Source: GCA-2725625 sp964574215
Lineage (GTDB): Bacteria > Pseudomonadota > Alphaproteobacteria > Rhodospirillales > UBA2165
DNA: 25,803 bases
Reading direction: 5' to 3'
NCBI GenBank assembly: GCA_964574215.1
Contig: CAZNLR010000057.1
Coordinates: forward strand, 1 to 25,803
Shown here: one piece after another, positions 1 through 7,103 of the stretch
Layout: the number at the start of each line of letters is the position of its first letter
Position numbering within the stretch: position 1 is the stretch's first letter
The notes under the pieces: model-generated
Seen by the model: the letters and a program-made list of their open reading frames with translations, nothing else
Database searches by the model: none
What the model was told of the DNA's origin: nothing
Program-made: the position numbers and the translations under genes

Positions 1-1
1 G

Positions 2-649
2 AACGGCGTCATGGCGGTGGACGAGTTGAACCGCTGTGTAAATGATCTGGACTTCAAGGGAGTCGAGATTTCCACCCACATTAATGGCGAGGAACTGACC
101 CGCGCCGGATTGGAAAATTTCTTCGCCCGGGCCGAGGAACTGGGTGTCTTGATATTTATTCATCCCATCGGCACGTCTTATCAGGACCGCATGGACGATC
201 ATTATTTCCGCAACCTGATCGGTCATCCGGTGGAATCGGCTCTGGCGGTAGGGCATCTGGTGTTCGACGGTTACTTGGACCGCTATCCGGGTCTGAAAAT
301 CTGCGTCGCCCACGGTGGCGGGTATATCCCCGCCTATGCGGGCCGCTTCGATCATCCCTATCATTTGCGGGACGATTGCCGGGTCCACATCGACAAACCG
401 CCCTCGGAGTACATCAAGAAGCTCTATTTCGACACGGTGGTCTTCACTGAACACCAATTGCGGTACTTGATCGAAACCTGGGGCGCCGACCATGTGGTCA
501 TGGGCACCGACTATCCCTTCGACATGGCGGAACCGGACCCCGTCGGCCACGTCAACTCGGTCAAAGGTTTGAGCGATGCCGACAAAGCCCTGGTGATGGG
601 CGGCAACGCGGCTGCCCTGCTGGGAATCGAGGCGATGATGAAGGGATGA
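2..649 (+). CDS. ACMSD-type amidohydrolase, 5'-truncated by window edge
   Basis: This is the C-terminal part of an Amidohydro_2 (ACMSD-like) TIM-barrel metal hydrolase or decarboxylase. The frame is open to the window edge: codons for Asn-Gly-Val precede the first visible Met at 11, which falls inside the conserved 'AV.EL.R.V..L.FKGVEI.THING' region, so the true start lies upstream. Visible family landmarks are FIHP (a metal-ligand His), VAHGGGYIPAYAGRFDH (second His and barrel strand) and MGTDYPFDM (the catalytic/metal Asp). The N-terminal HxH metal site is outside the window. Relatives decarboxylate or hydrolyse aromatic or semialdehyde carboxylates; the substrate cannot be read from this fragment. 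The gene ends convergently with pheT, with a palindromic repeat between them. Confidence 0.9.
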   Translation, partial: NGVMAVDELNRCVNDLDFKGVEISTHINGEELTRAGLENFFARAEELGVLIFIHPIGTSYQDRMDDHYFRNLIGHPVESALAVGHLVFDGYLDRYPGLKICVAHGGGYIPAYAGRFDHPYHLRDDCRVHIDKPPSEYIKKLYFDTVVFTEHQLRYLIETWGADHVVMGTDYPFDMAEPDPVGHVNSVKGLSDADKALVMGGNAAALLGIEAMMKG

Positions 650-654
650 AATTA

Positions 655-699
655 GTACCAGGTACAATTTTGGATTAATTGTACCTGGTACAATTTTGG
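655..699. repeat. Tandem palindromic repeat in the convergent gap amidohydrolase/pheT
   Basis: Two arms, 655-669 and 677-691, are exact 15-bp reverse complements separated by 7 nt. The right-hand copy itself contains a 9+1+9 palindrome (AATTGTACC-T-GGTACAATT, 677-695). The 13-mer GGTACAATTTTGG occurs twice in direct orientation (661-673 and 687-699). This nested direct and inverted arrangement resembles a REP-like extragenic palindrome pair more than a simple terminator, because no long U-tract follows either side. It could still stop transcripts converging from both flanking genes. The family assignment is inference. Confidence 0.75.
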
Positions 700-720
700 G
701 AAAAGCGGGTGGGGTGATAC

Positions 721-3126
721 CTACCCCCTGAGCACCCCGCCGGTATGCTTGGCCACGTTGGCGACGACCTTGTCCGATACCGCTTCGATTTCGGCGTCGG
801 TGAGGGTGGCTTCGGTGGGCTGGAGGGTGACGGTGATGGCCATGGATTTCTTACCCTCTTCCAACGCGCCGCCGGTGAAGATATCAAATACCGATACGGA
901 TTCGATCAGCTTCTTGTCCGCCGCCTGGGCCGCCTTGAGGATGTTTTCCGCCGTCACGCCGTCATCGACGATAAAGGCAAAATCCCGCTCCACGGTCTGG
1001 TAGGGCGATAGGTCAAGCTTGGCGCGCGCCGTGCCCTTGCCCGCCTTGGGCAGGGGAACATTATCCAGATAGATTTCGAACCCGATCATGGGACCGTCCA
1101 CATCCAGGGCTTTGAGAATACCCGGATGAATTTCACCGAACACCGCCAAAATTCCTTTCGGCCCTAATTGCAGCCGGCCGGAACGCCCCGGGTGATACCA
1201 GGCAGGCGCTTCCGTCGTGATCTGGGCGCTGCCGGCAGGGCCGCCGAGTTGCGCCAGCACGTCCAAAACATCGGCTTTGGCGTCGAAGGCGTCCACCGGG
1301 CGAAGCTGGTCCGCCCAGTTGCGGGAGACGGCGTTGCCGGCGCGGATGCCGGCGGCGACGATGGCCTGGTCGTCGGGATTTTCACCGGTATATTGCGGCC
1401 CCACTTCGAACAGCGAGACATCGCCGACTCCCCGATCGGCATTGCGGCCCGCCGCCGTGATCAGGTTGGGCAGAATGGCCGGGCGCATGACATCCAGATC
1501 GGCGCTGATGGGGTTGACCAGATGAATGCTGTCGGGCGCGCCGCCGAACAAGTCGGCCTGCGCTTCCGGGAGGAAAGAGAAGGTAACAGCCTCGGTTAGG
1601 CCCCTTGCCGCCAGCGCCCGCCGTGCCTGGGCGCGGCGTTCTTGGGGCAGATCGACCGCGCCATGGGGCAGGGCGGTTTCCCGTTCCAGCGGCACCGAAG
1701 GGATTTCGTCGAAGCCGTTGATGCGGAGGACTTCCTCCACCAAATCGGCCTCGCCCACCACGTCGTAGCGCCACGGCGGCACACCGGCATCCCAACCGCC
1801 ATCCTTATCGGTGACGTTAAAGCCGAGGTTTTCCAGTATCTCCTTGGTTTTCTCGGGCGATACGTCGACGCCGCCCAACTGCTTAACGCGGGTGCCCCGG
1901 AGGAAATAGCTGCGCTGCCAGCCGGGTTCGCCGCCGGCGGTGATGACTTCGCTGGCCTCGCCGCCGCAAAGCTCCAGGATCAGCCGCGTGGCGATTTCAG
2001 TGCCGTCGACCAGAAAGGCCGGATCGACGCCCCGTTCGAAGCGGAAACGAGCGTCCGATTGCAAATTCAGCTTGCGCCCGGTCATGGCGGTGCGCACGGG
2101 ATCGAAATAGGCGGCCTCCAGCATGACGTTGACGGTCTCTTCGGTGCAGCCGGTGCGCTCTCCACCCATGACCCCCGCCAGGGCCTCGGCGTCGTGTTCG
2201 TCGGCAATGACGGTCATCTCGCCGTCCAGTTCGTACTCCTTGCCGTCGAGGGCGAGCATCTTTTCGCCCTTCTTGGCCATGCGCACATGGATGTCGCCCT
2301 TGACCTTGTCGGCGTCGAAGACGTGCAGGGGACGACTGAGGGCGATGGTGGAATAGTTGGTAATGTCGACCAAGGCCGAAATGGGACGGAGCCCAATGGC
2401 CAGCAGTTTGTCTTTCAGCCATTGCGGGCTTTCCACATTCTTCACGCCCCGGAAATAACGCCCGACGAAATAGGGGCAGGCGTCCTTGTGGTCGTCGTCC
2501 AGATCCATATGGACCTTAACGGGACTGTCAAAAGACGCCGGCACGGGCGTTGCGTCCAGAGGTTTCAGTGTACCGATACCGGCAGCGGCCAGATCGCGGG
2601 CGACGCCCCGGATACCAAGGCAATCGCCCCGGTTGGGCGTCACGCCGATGTCGATGACCGGATCGCCCAGACCCATGGCTTCGGCGGCGGGGGTCCCCAC
2701 TTCGGCGTCGTCGGACAGTTCGACTATGCCTTCATGGTCGTCGGACAATCCCATTTCCCGTTCGGACAGCAGCATGCCGTTGGAGGTCACGCCGCGAATT
2801 TTGGTGGTCTTGAGTACCGTATCGATGCCGGGGATGTAGGCGCCATTGGTGGCGAACACGCCCTTCATGCCAGTCCGCGCGTTGGGTGCACCACACACCA
2901 CGTCGATCTGGCCATCGCCGTAATCGACGGTACAGACCTGCAGACGGTCGGCGTCGGGATGCCGCTTGGCCTCCACCACGTAACCGACGACAAATTCCTT
3001 GAGGCTTTCGGTGCGGTCTTCGACGCTTTCCAATTCGAGACCGATCATGGTCAACGTATCGGTGATTTCATTGAGCGACGCGTCGGTGTCCAAATGCTCT
3101 TTGAGCCAGCTCAGGGTGAACTTCAT
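721..3126 (-). CDS. pheT: Phenylalanine--tRNA ligase beta subunit
   Basis: This is the beta chain of the alpha2-beta2 cytosolic enzyme that charges tRNA-Phe. At 801 residues it is the usual bacterial length. Domains in order: EMAP-type tRNA-binding domain near residues 40-150 (GYVVEAKRHPDADRLQVCTVD); B3/B4 editing domain near 210-385 (GLRPISALVDITNY, PLHVFDADK); B5 domain near 405-475 (PPWRYDVVGEADLVEEVLRINGFDEIP); catalytic-like core; C-terminal ferredoxin-fold anticodon-binding domain (YQTVERDFAFIVDD to the end). The ATG overlaps the pheS stop codon as ATGA, so translation is probably coupled, which suits a stoichiometric heterotetramer. It is the last gene of the rpmI-rplT-pheS-pheT transcript. 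Confidence 0.98.
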   Translation of the reverse strand: MKFTLSWLKEHLDTDASLNEITDTLTMIGLELESVEDRTESLKEFVVGYVVEAKRHPDADRLQVCTVDYGDGQIDVVCGAPNARTGMKGVFATNGAYIPGIDTVLKTTKIRGVTSNGMLLSEREMGLSDDHEGIVELSDDAEVGTPAAEAMGLGDPVIDIGVTPNRGDCLGIRGVARDLAAAGIGTLKPLDATPVPASFDSPVKVHMDLDDDHKDACPYFVGRYFRGVKNVESPQWLKDKLLAIGLRPISALVDITNYSTIALSRPLHVFDADKVKGDIHVRMAKKGEKMLALDGKEYELDGEMTVIADEHDAEALAGVMGGERTGCTEETVNVMLEAAYFDPVRTAMTGRKLNLQSDARFRFERGVDPAFLVDGTEIATRLILELCGGEASEVITAGGEPGWQRSYFLRGTRVKQLGGVDVSPEKTKEILENLGFNVTDKDGGWDAGVPPWRYDVVGEADLVEEVLRINGFDEIPSVPLERETALPHGAVDLPQERRAQARRALAARGLTEAVTFSFLPEAQADLFGGAPDSIHLVNPISADLDVMRPAILPNLITAAGRNADRGVGDVSLFEVGPQYTGENPDDQAIVAAGIRAGNAVSRNWADQLRPVDAFDAKADVLDVLAQLGGPAGSAQITTEAPAWYHPGRSGRLQLGPKGILAVFGEIHPGILKALDVDGPMIGFEIYLDNVPLPKAGKGTARAKLDLSPYQTVERDFAFIVDDGVTAENILKAAQAADKKLIESVSVFDIFTGGALEEGKKSMAITVTLQPTEATLTDAEIEAVSDKVVANVAKHTGGVLRG

Positions 3127-4199
3127 AGCGAGGCCCTCCCCACCATGCTGGGCACGTCCAGCGACCGAAACCCGAAATGGCGCAGCCAGCGGAGGTCGGA
3201 ATCGTAAAAGGTTCTGAGATCGGGAATGCCGTATTTCAGCATGGCGATGCGTTCGATCCCCATGCCGAAGGCGAAGCCCTGGTATTTGGTGGAATCGATG
3301 CCGCAGTTTTCCAGCACCGCCGGATTGACCATGCCGGAGCCCAAAATCTCCAGCCAGTCGTCACCGTGGCCGATTTTCAATGTGCCCTCTTCGAACGAGC
3401 AGCCGATATCCACTTCCGCCGACGGTTCGGTGAAGGGAAAATATGAGGGACGGAAGCGTACCGGCAGATTATCGTCCGCAAAAAAGGCCCGGCAGAATTC
3501 GATCAGGCAGCCCTTGAGATGACCCATATGGGTGGTCTCATCCACCACCAGCCCTTCGACCTGATGAAACATGGGCGAATGGGTGGCGTCGTGATCGCAG
3601 CGGTAGGTGCGGCCGGGTACAATGATGCGGATGGGCGGTTCCTGGGACTGCATGGTGCGGATTTGCACCGGCGAGGTGTGGGTGCGGAGAACCATGCGCT
3701 GGCCGTCTTTTTCCGCATTGACGTAGAAGGTATCGTGTTCCTGACGGGCGGGATGATCGACCGGAATGTTGAGGGCGGTGAAGTTGTACCAATCCTCTTC
3801 GATGTCGGGACCTTCGGCGACGGCGAAACCCATCTCACCGAAGATGGCCACCACCTCATCCATGGTCTGGCTGATGGGATGGATCGAACCCTGGGTTTCC
3901 GGCCGGGTTGGCAGGGTGATATCGATCTGCTCTTCCGCCAGTCGGGCGTCGAGGCCGGCGTTCTCCAATTTGTCTTTTCGGGCCTCGATCAGGCCGGCGA
4001 CGGCCTGCTTCAGTTCGTTAAATTGCTGTCCGGCGGTCTTGCGTTCTTCCGGGTCCATTTGTCCGAGGCTTTTCATCAGTCCCGATACGCGGCCCTTTTT
4101 GCCCAGTTCGGCAATGCGGATTTCTTCCAAAGCGTTAAGGTCAGAAGCGCTTTCGATCGATGTCGCGATTTCAGCCTTTAAAGCGTCCAGATCTTCCAT
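3123..4199 (-). CDS. pheS: Phenylalanine--tRNA ligase alpha subunit
   Basis: This is the catalytic class II aminoacyl-tRNA synthetase subunit, 358 residues. An N-terminal coiled-coil arm covers about residues 1-85. Motif 2 is at 197-217 (GRTYRCDHDATHSPMFHQVEG), FRPSYFPFTEPSAEVDI (249-265) lines the phenylalanine pocket, and motif 3 is GMGIERIAML (312-321). The C-terminus runs about 15 residues past the usual FGF end because its reading frame overlaps the pheT start by 4 bp. The gene lies 82 bp downstream of rplT with a GC-rich hairpin in between, which could attenuate or partly terminate pheST transcription. Confidence 0.98.
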   Translation of the reverse strand: MEDLDALKAEIATSIESASDLNALEEIRIAELGKKGRVSGLMKSLGQMDPEERKTAGQQFNELKQAVAGLIEARKDKLENAGLDARLAEEQIDITLPTRPETQGSIHPISQTMDEVVAIFGEMGFAVAEGPDIEEDWYNFTALNIPVDHPARQEHDTFYVNAEKDGQRMVLRTHTSPVQIRTMQSQEPPIRIIVPGRTYRCDHDATHSPMFHQVEGLVVDETTHMGHLKGCLIEFCRAFFADDNLPVRFRPSYFPFTEPSAEVDIGCSFEEGTLKIGHGDDWLEILGSGMVNPAVLENCGIDSTKYQGFAFGMGIERIAMLKYGIPDLRTFYDSDLRWLRHFGFRSLDVPSMVGRASL

Positions 4200-4222
4200 T
4201 TATTCAGTTCCATTTCGGCAGC

Positions 4223-4251
4223 AAAAGGGGGCCGCCTTTCGGGCCGCCCCC
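4223..4251 (-). terminator. Rho-independent terminator or attenuator between rplT and pheS
   Basis: Read on the minus strand, a ten-position GC stem (4242-4251 with 4227-4236, one internal G-G mismatch) closes a short loop and is followed directly by four U residues (4226-4223). It lies after the rplT stop and before pheS. The short U-tract and mismatch suggest partial termination, so that ribosomal-protein mRNA exceeds synthetase mRNA. No Phe-rich leader peptide like E. coli pheM is visible in the 82-bp gap. Confidence 0.65.
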
Positions 4252-4281
4252 AAATTCTTTGACCATCTTTATGTTGTTCGT

Positions 4282-4647
4282 CTAAGCGGTCTTGGCGAGG
4301 GCGGCCTGGGCCTGTTCTACCAAGCTTTTAAACGATTCGGGCTCACGGGTGGCGATATCCGACAGCACCTTGCGGTCCAGTTCAATACCGGCTTTGGAAA
4401 GCCCGTTCATGAATTGCGAATAGGTCAGCCCATGCAGACGGGCGCCGGCGTTGATCCGCTGAATCCACAAGGCCCGGAAACTGCGCTTGCGCGCCCGGCG
4501 GTCGCGATAGGCGTATTGCAGCCCTTTCTCGACGCTCTGCTTGGCAATGCGGAAATTATTCTTACTGCGGCCCCGATACCCTTTGGCCTGGGCGACGACC
4601 TTTTTGCGCCGCGCGCGGCTGGCGACTTTACCTTGACTACGAGACAT
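4282..4647 (-). CDS. rplT: 50S ribosomal protein L20
   Basis: This 121-residue basic protein has the L20 signature throughout: KVASRARRKKVVAQAKGYRGRSKN near the N-terminus, YRDRRARKRSFRALWIQRINAGAR in the middle, and the globular C-terminal half GLTYSQFMNGLSKAGIELDRKVLSDIA. L20 binds 23S rRNA early in 50S assembly and in several bacteria represses its own operon through the leader mRNA. The gene follows rpmI by 2 bp, so the two are surely co-translated. Length and start match the family. Confidence 0.98.
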   Translation of the reverse strand: MSRSQGKVASRARRKKVVAQAKGYRGRSKNNFRIAKQSVEKGLQYAYRDRRARKRSFRALWIQRINAGARLHGLTYSQFMNGLSKAGIELDRKVLSDIATREPESFKSLVEQAQAALAKTA

Positions 4648-4649
4648 CG

Positions 4650-4856
4650 CTATTTCCCCCTATTGTACGGCATATAGGTTTTGATCTTACGCGCATCGGT
4701 GTCGGCCAAAATCATGGTGCCTCTGGCTTTACGCTTCATTTTTTGAGAGCGTTTGCGCAGATTATGCTGGGTGAAAGCGGCGCTGCCCCGGACTTTTCCG
4801 GACGCCGTCATGCGAAAGCGCTTCTTGGCGCTCGACTTGGTCTTCATCTTGGGCAT
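4650..4856 (-). CDS. rpmI: 50S ribosomal protein L35
   Basis: This 68-residue, very basic protein is a clear L35: it begins MPKMKTKSSAKKRFRMTASGK, has the QHNLRKRSQKMKRKARG segment, and ends MPYNRGK. L35 is a late-assembling component of the large ribosomal subunit. The ATG at 4856 is preceded by a GGAAGAG ribosome binding site. It is the first gene of the rpmI-rplT-pheS-pheT unit, with a promoter about 115 bp upstream. In many bacteria infC directly precedes rpmI; here infC is about 2.9 kb away. Confidence 0.98.
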   Translation of the reverse strand: MPKMKTKSSAKKRFRMTASGKVRGSAAFTQHNLRKRSQKMKRKARGTMILADTDARKIKTYMPYNRGK

Positions 4857-4999
4857 TTTCTCTTCCTTTGGTCAGGTGTTGTTCTAAAGCGGCTGGGTAT
4901 GCCCCGGGTCATAATTTGGCGCCACCATGTGGGTGGCTCCGGCCCGACCGGACCGCTCGGCGAAGCGCGGTTTATAGCTTTATGGCCTTGGCAATGCAA
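4857..4999 (-). promoter_or_regulatory. Promoter and structured leader of the rpmI-rplT-pheST operon
   Basis: On the minus strand a TTGCAT -35 box (4994-4999) and a TATAAA -10 box (4971-4976) are separated by exactly 17 bp. Transcription would start near 4964, leaving a leader of about 108 nt before the rpmI ATG. The leader is GC-rich and contains a six-bp hairpin (4921-4926 with 4932-4937). Such leaders often carry the L20 (or IF3) autoregulatory site in infC-rpmI-rplT operons; that role here is inference. Confidence 0.65.
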
Positions 5000-5035
5000 G
5001 GCATTTTAGGGCTTTTTGAATTTAATTTGAGACGC

Positions 5036-5218
5036 TCAAGCGTCGAATTTGGGGCTGCAATAGTCCGACGAATTTTCGGGAATGCTGAGGATCGACACCG
5101 CCAGTTCGCGGGCCTGCTCCTTGGATATTTTGATTCCCTCCAGACCGCCGAATTCGTTACGGATGACCAAATCGAGATAGTATTCCGAGGCGTTGCGGAC
5201 GGTTACCTGCTTTTCCAT
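5036..5218 (-). CDS. Hypothetical 60-residue protein
   Basis: I do not recognise this gene. The ORF encodes a small acidic protein with alternating strand- and helix-like stretches (EYYLDLVIRNEFGGLEGIKISKEQARELAVSIL), one Cys (in DYCSPKFDA) and no membrane segment or signal peptide. Only a weak purine-rich stretch (AGAAGAAAG) lies before the ATG. It sits between the EamA transporter and the rpmI promoter, on the same strand as both, and its stop is about 36 bp upstream of the -35 box. The composition looks protein-like rather than a GC-shadow frame and no larger gene overlaps it, so it is probably real, but a chance ORF cannot be excluded. Confidence 0.5.
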   Translation of the reverse strand: MEKQVTVRNASEYYLDLVIRNEFGGLEGIKISKEQARELAVSILSIPENSSDYCSPKFDA

Positions 5219-5386
5219 GGTAAAATCTTTCTTCTAGGCGGCAATCCGCCGGGTGAAAATTGATCTACCGGTAATATCGGCCTTTCAGGGCGCATAATCA
5301 CGAAAGGAAATGACATAAAGTGTAAGCGACTGCGGCAAAATGAATCAGAATATGAGATCGGGAAAAACCGTATAATTTTTAATAAG

Positions 5387-6304
5387 TTAGCTCTCCCCAA
5401 CCGTCACTTTTTCAGACCGAGTCTTGGCCCGCGCCGCGATGGAGACGCCGCCGATGATCAGGATAAAAGCGATGACGTGATAGATGCGGATGCTTTCGTC
5501 CAGCAGGATAACGGCAAACACACTGCCGCAGATGGGCAGCAGATAAGAGGTCAGCCCGGCTTTATTGGCGCCCAGCAGTTCCACCGTCCGATTGTAGGCC
5601 AGATAGGCGACCACCGAAGAGATCACCGCCAAATAGGCGACCCCGCCAATGGTTTCCAAGGTAACCGGCATGGCTTTATAGGTGACGGTTTCCCAAATAT
5701 AGAACGGCGTCAACAGAATCATGCCGAACAAAACGGTGGCGAACAGGAGGGAGGTCGGGTGTACATCCGGCTTGTTGCGCAGCAGGACCGTGTAAAGGGC
5801 CCAGGCCACGGTCGCCGACAGTATCCAAAAATCGCCTACATTTAGGTTCAATGCCAACAGCACGTCCAGATCGCCCCGGGCAATAATGGTCAGGGTGCCG
5901 CAGAACGCCAGGACAAAACCGGCACCCTGCCACGGCGTAATGATGTCGCGGAACAGGAGAAAAGAGATCAGCACGATGATCATGGGCCGCGAGGTGTTGA
6001 GCAAAAACGAATTGATCGCCGTGGTCGTGGTCAGCCCCTGATAGATAAAGCTGTTGTAGATGGTGACGCTGAGCACACCCAGCAATAGAACGATTTTCCA
6101 ATGGTTGAGAATTTCCGGCCAGTCCCTTTTGAGATAGGGCCAGCAGAGGATTAGAAATATGGGCAGGGTTCCGGCCCACCGCCAAAAGGCCAATCCGATG
6201 GATGGCGCGATGTCATGGAGGCCGCGGCCGATGATGGAGTTGCCCGACCAGGCAATTGCCGTGACGACCATCAGGACGTAGCCGTTATTGAGGACTGAAT
6301 TCAT
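5387..6304 (-). CDS. EamA/DMT-superfamily membrane transporter
   Basis: This 305-residue inner-membrane protein has about ten hydrophobic segments in two homologous EamA halves, the standard drug/metabolite transporter architecture. The first half starts VLMVVTAIAWSGNSIIGRGL and the second around DFWILSATVAWALYTVLLR. The family includes exporters of amino acids, metabolites and drugs; the substrate is not predictable from sequence. The start codon overlaps the stop of the DsbA/FrnE-like gene (ATGA at 6304-6301), implying translational coupling. If readthrough of the upstream UGA is inefficient, ribosomes would reach this start less often, so expression could depend partly on selenocysteine insertion (inference). 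Confidence 0.9.
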   Translation of the reverse strand: MNSVLNNGYVLMVVTAIAWSGNSIIGRGLHDIAPSIGLAFWRWAGTLPIFLILCWPYLKRDWPEILNHWKIVLLLGVLSVTIYNSFIYQGLTTTTAINSFLLNTSRPMIIVLISFLLFRDIITPWQGAGFVLAFCGTLTIIARGDLDVLLALNLNVGDFWILSATVAWALYTVLLRNKPDVHPTSLLFATVLFGMILLTPFYIWETVTYKAMPVTLETIGGVAYLAVISSVVAYLAYNRTVELLGANKAGLTSYLLPICGSVFAVILLDESIRIYHVIAFILIIGGVSIAARAKTRSEKVTVGES

Positions 6305-6924
6305 TCGGTTGAAGGTGTCGCCCCGGCATTTAACAGCAGTTGTTCCAGGACATCATAAGGTTGGGCGCCAAACACGCCGGCCTCCCCGGCAACGAAAGTG
6401 GGAACGCCAGTGACGCCATAGTGCCGCGATTTTTCCCAGTCGGCGTCAACCGCCTCCTTGAAGCTGCGCGACGTCAGCACCTCCCGGGCACCATCCGCAG
6501 ATAATCCTACAGACTGCGCGACCTCCACCAGTAAATCCACGTCTGCCAGATTGCCGCTGTCCACGAAGTAGGCCTTGTAAAGGGCGTCGTGAATGGCCTC
6601 GCCGCCCGGTTGGGTATCCGCCCAGGACCCCAATTCCTGGGCCAGGCGGCTGTTGAAGGTGTGGGTGCGGGAATTGTAGGGCAGTCCTTCCGCTTCCATC
6701 AGGCTTTTCATATTGGCGTTTTTGGCTTCGATGTCTTCGGGACCGCTGCCGAATAGGTCTTGCAAGGCGCGGCCTTCCTGCGGCGTCTCCGGGTGAAGTG
6801 GAAAATGCACCAGCTTTACGGTGATGCCGAAATTCTGTTTCAGCTTTTCAATACGCCCGGTACTGAGATAACACCACGGTCAGACGTAGTCGGTGAATAT
6901 TTCTAGCGTGATCGGCTCGGTCAT
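6301..6924 (-). CDS. DsbA/FrnE-like thioredoxin-fold selenoprotein with in-frame UGA (Sec15, UPWC)
   Basis: This is a 207-residue DsbA-family (COG2761/FrnE-like) oxidoreductase if the TGA at 6882-6880 is read as selenocysteine. The N-terminus reads MTEPITLEIFTDYV, then UGA, then PWCYLSTGRIEKLKQNFGI, so UGA replaces the first Cys of the CPWC redox motif, giving Sec15-Pro-Trp-Cys18. The rest is typical of the family: HFPLHPETPQEG, a helical insertion, and the cis-proline loop GVTGVPTF (Pro175). The ATG at 6924 has a GGGAG ribosome binding site 7 nt upstream. There is no signal peptide, so it is probably a cytosolic thiol/selenol oxidoreductase. A SECIS-like hairpin follows the UGA. Ordinary callers would see a truncated gene starting at 6810. 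The alternatives, nonsense pseudogene or sequencing error, fit poorly because only this codon is affected and the rest of the frame is intact. Confidence 0.9.
6848..6882 (-). promoter_or_regulatory. Candidate bacterial SECIS element with its UGA codon
   Basis: The UGA occupies 6882-6880. Thirteen nt later, minus-strand bases 6866-6860 (UCAGUAC) pair with 6854-6848 (GUAUUGA) in seven continuous pairs, one of them G-U, closing the five-base loop CGGGC (6859-6855). There are 20 nt between the UGA and the apical loop, and G is the second loop base. Published bacterial SECIS models require an upper stem of about 4-16 bp, a loop of 3-14 nt with G in the first two positions, and roughly 16-37 nt from UGA to loop; all are met. 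The hairpin lies inside the coding sequence, as expected for SelB-dependent decoding in bacteria. Confidence 0.85.
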
Positions 6925-6957
6925 TTGTGCTCTCCCTTTCGCCTTTTGCCGGGGTTC

Positions 6958-6985
6958 ATATTAAAGATTGAACCTGGACCCGCAA
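6958..6985 (-). promoter_or_regulatory. Candidate promoter of the selenoprotein-transporter operon
   Basis: On the minus strand, TTGCGG (6980-6985) and TAATAT (6958-6963) are 16 bp apart and would start transcription about 30 nt before the ATG at 6924. The divergent gap 6925-7103 is markedly AT-rich and must also carry the nitroreductase promoter, for which several weak candidates exist around 7037-7100 without a clear winner. Confidence 0.45.
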
Positions 6986-7103
6986 TCGCAATATCACCGG
7001 GTTGGACTAAATTCAAAGATTAAAATTATTCAAAAAAGTACTTGTACCTTCAGTGGATAAAGGAATATTTCTTGAATCGATGTAAAATATTTGGATATTT
7101 GCC

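Noticed and set aside
1642..3207. Long open frame on the plus strand opposite pheT (521 codons)
   Set aside because: It is antisense to a complete, highly conserved pheT; it shows no recognisable domain and is a by-product of codon bias in GC-rich DNA.
5203..5400. 65-codon minus-strand ORF between the EamA gene and the 60-residue ORF
   Set aside because: It overlaps the 60-residue ORF's start and the end of the EamA gene, has erratic composition and no ribosome binding site.
6301..6810. DsbA-like gene as a 5'-truncated pseudogene or a gene starting at the GTG at 6810
   Set aside because: The frame upstream encodes the expected N-terminal redox region with a proper start and ribosome binding site. 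The only break is UGA at the catalytic Cys, and it is followed by a SECIS-like hairpin, so Sec decoding explains everything.
6863..6876. Alternative weaker hairpin nearer the UGA (GGU...ACC, 6874-6872 with 6861-6859)
   Set aside because: Only three or four pairs, and the loop is too close to the UGA for bacterial SECIS geometry; the 7-bp stem at 6848-6866 is clearly better.
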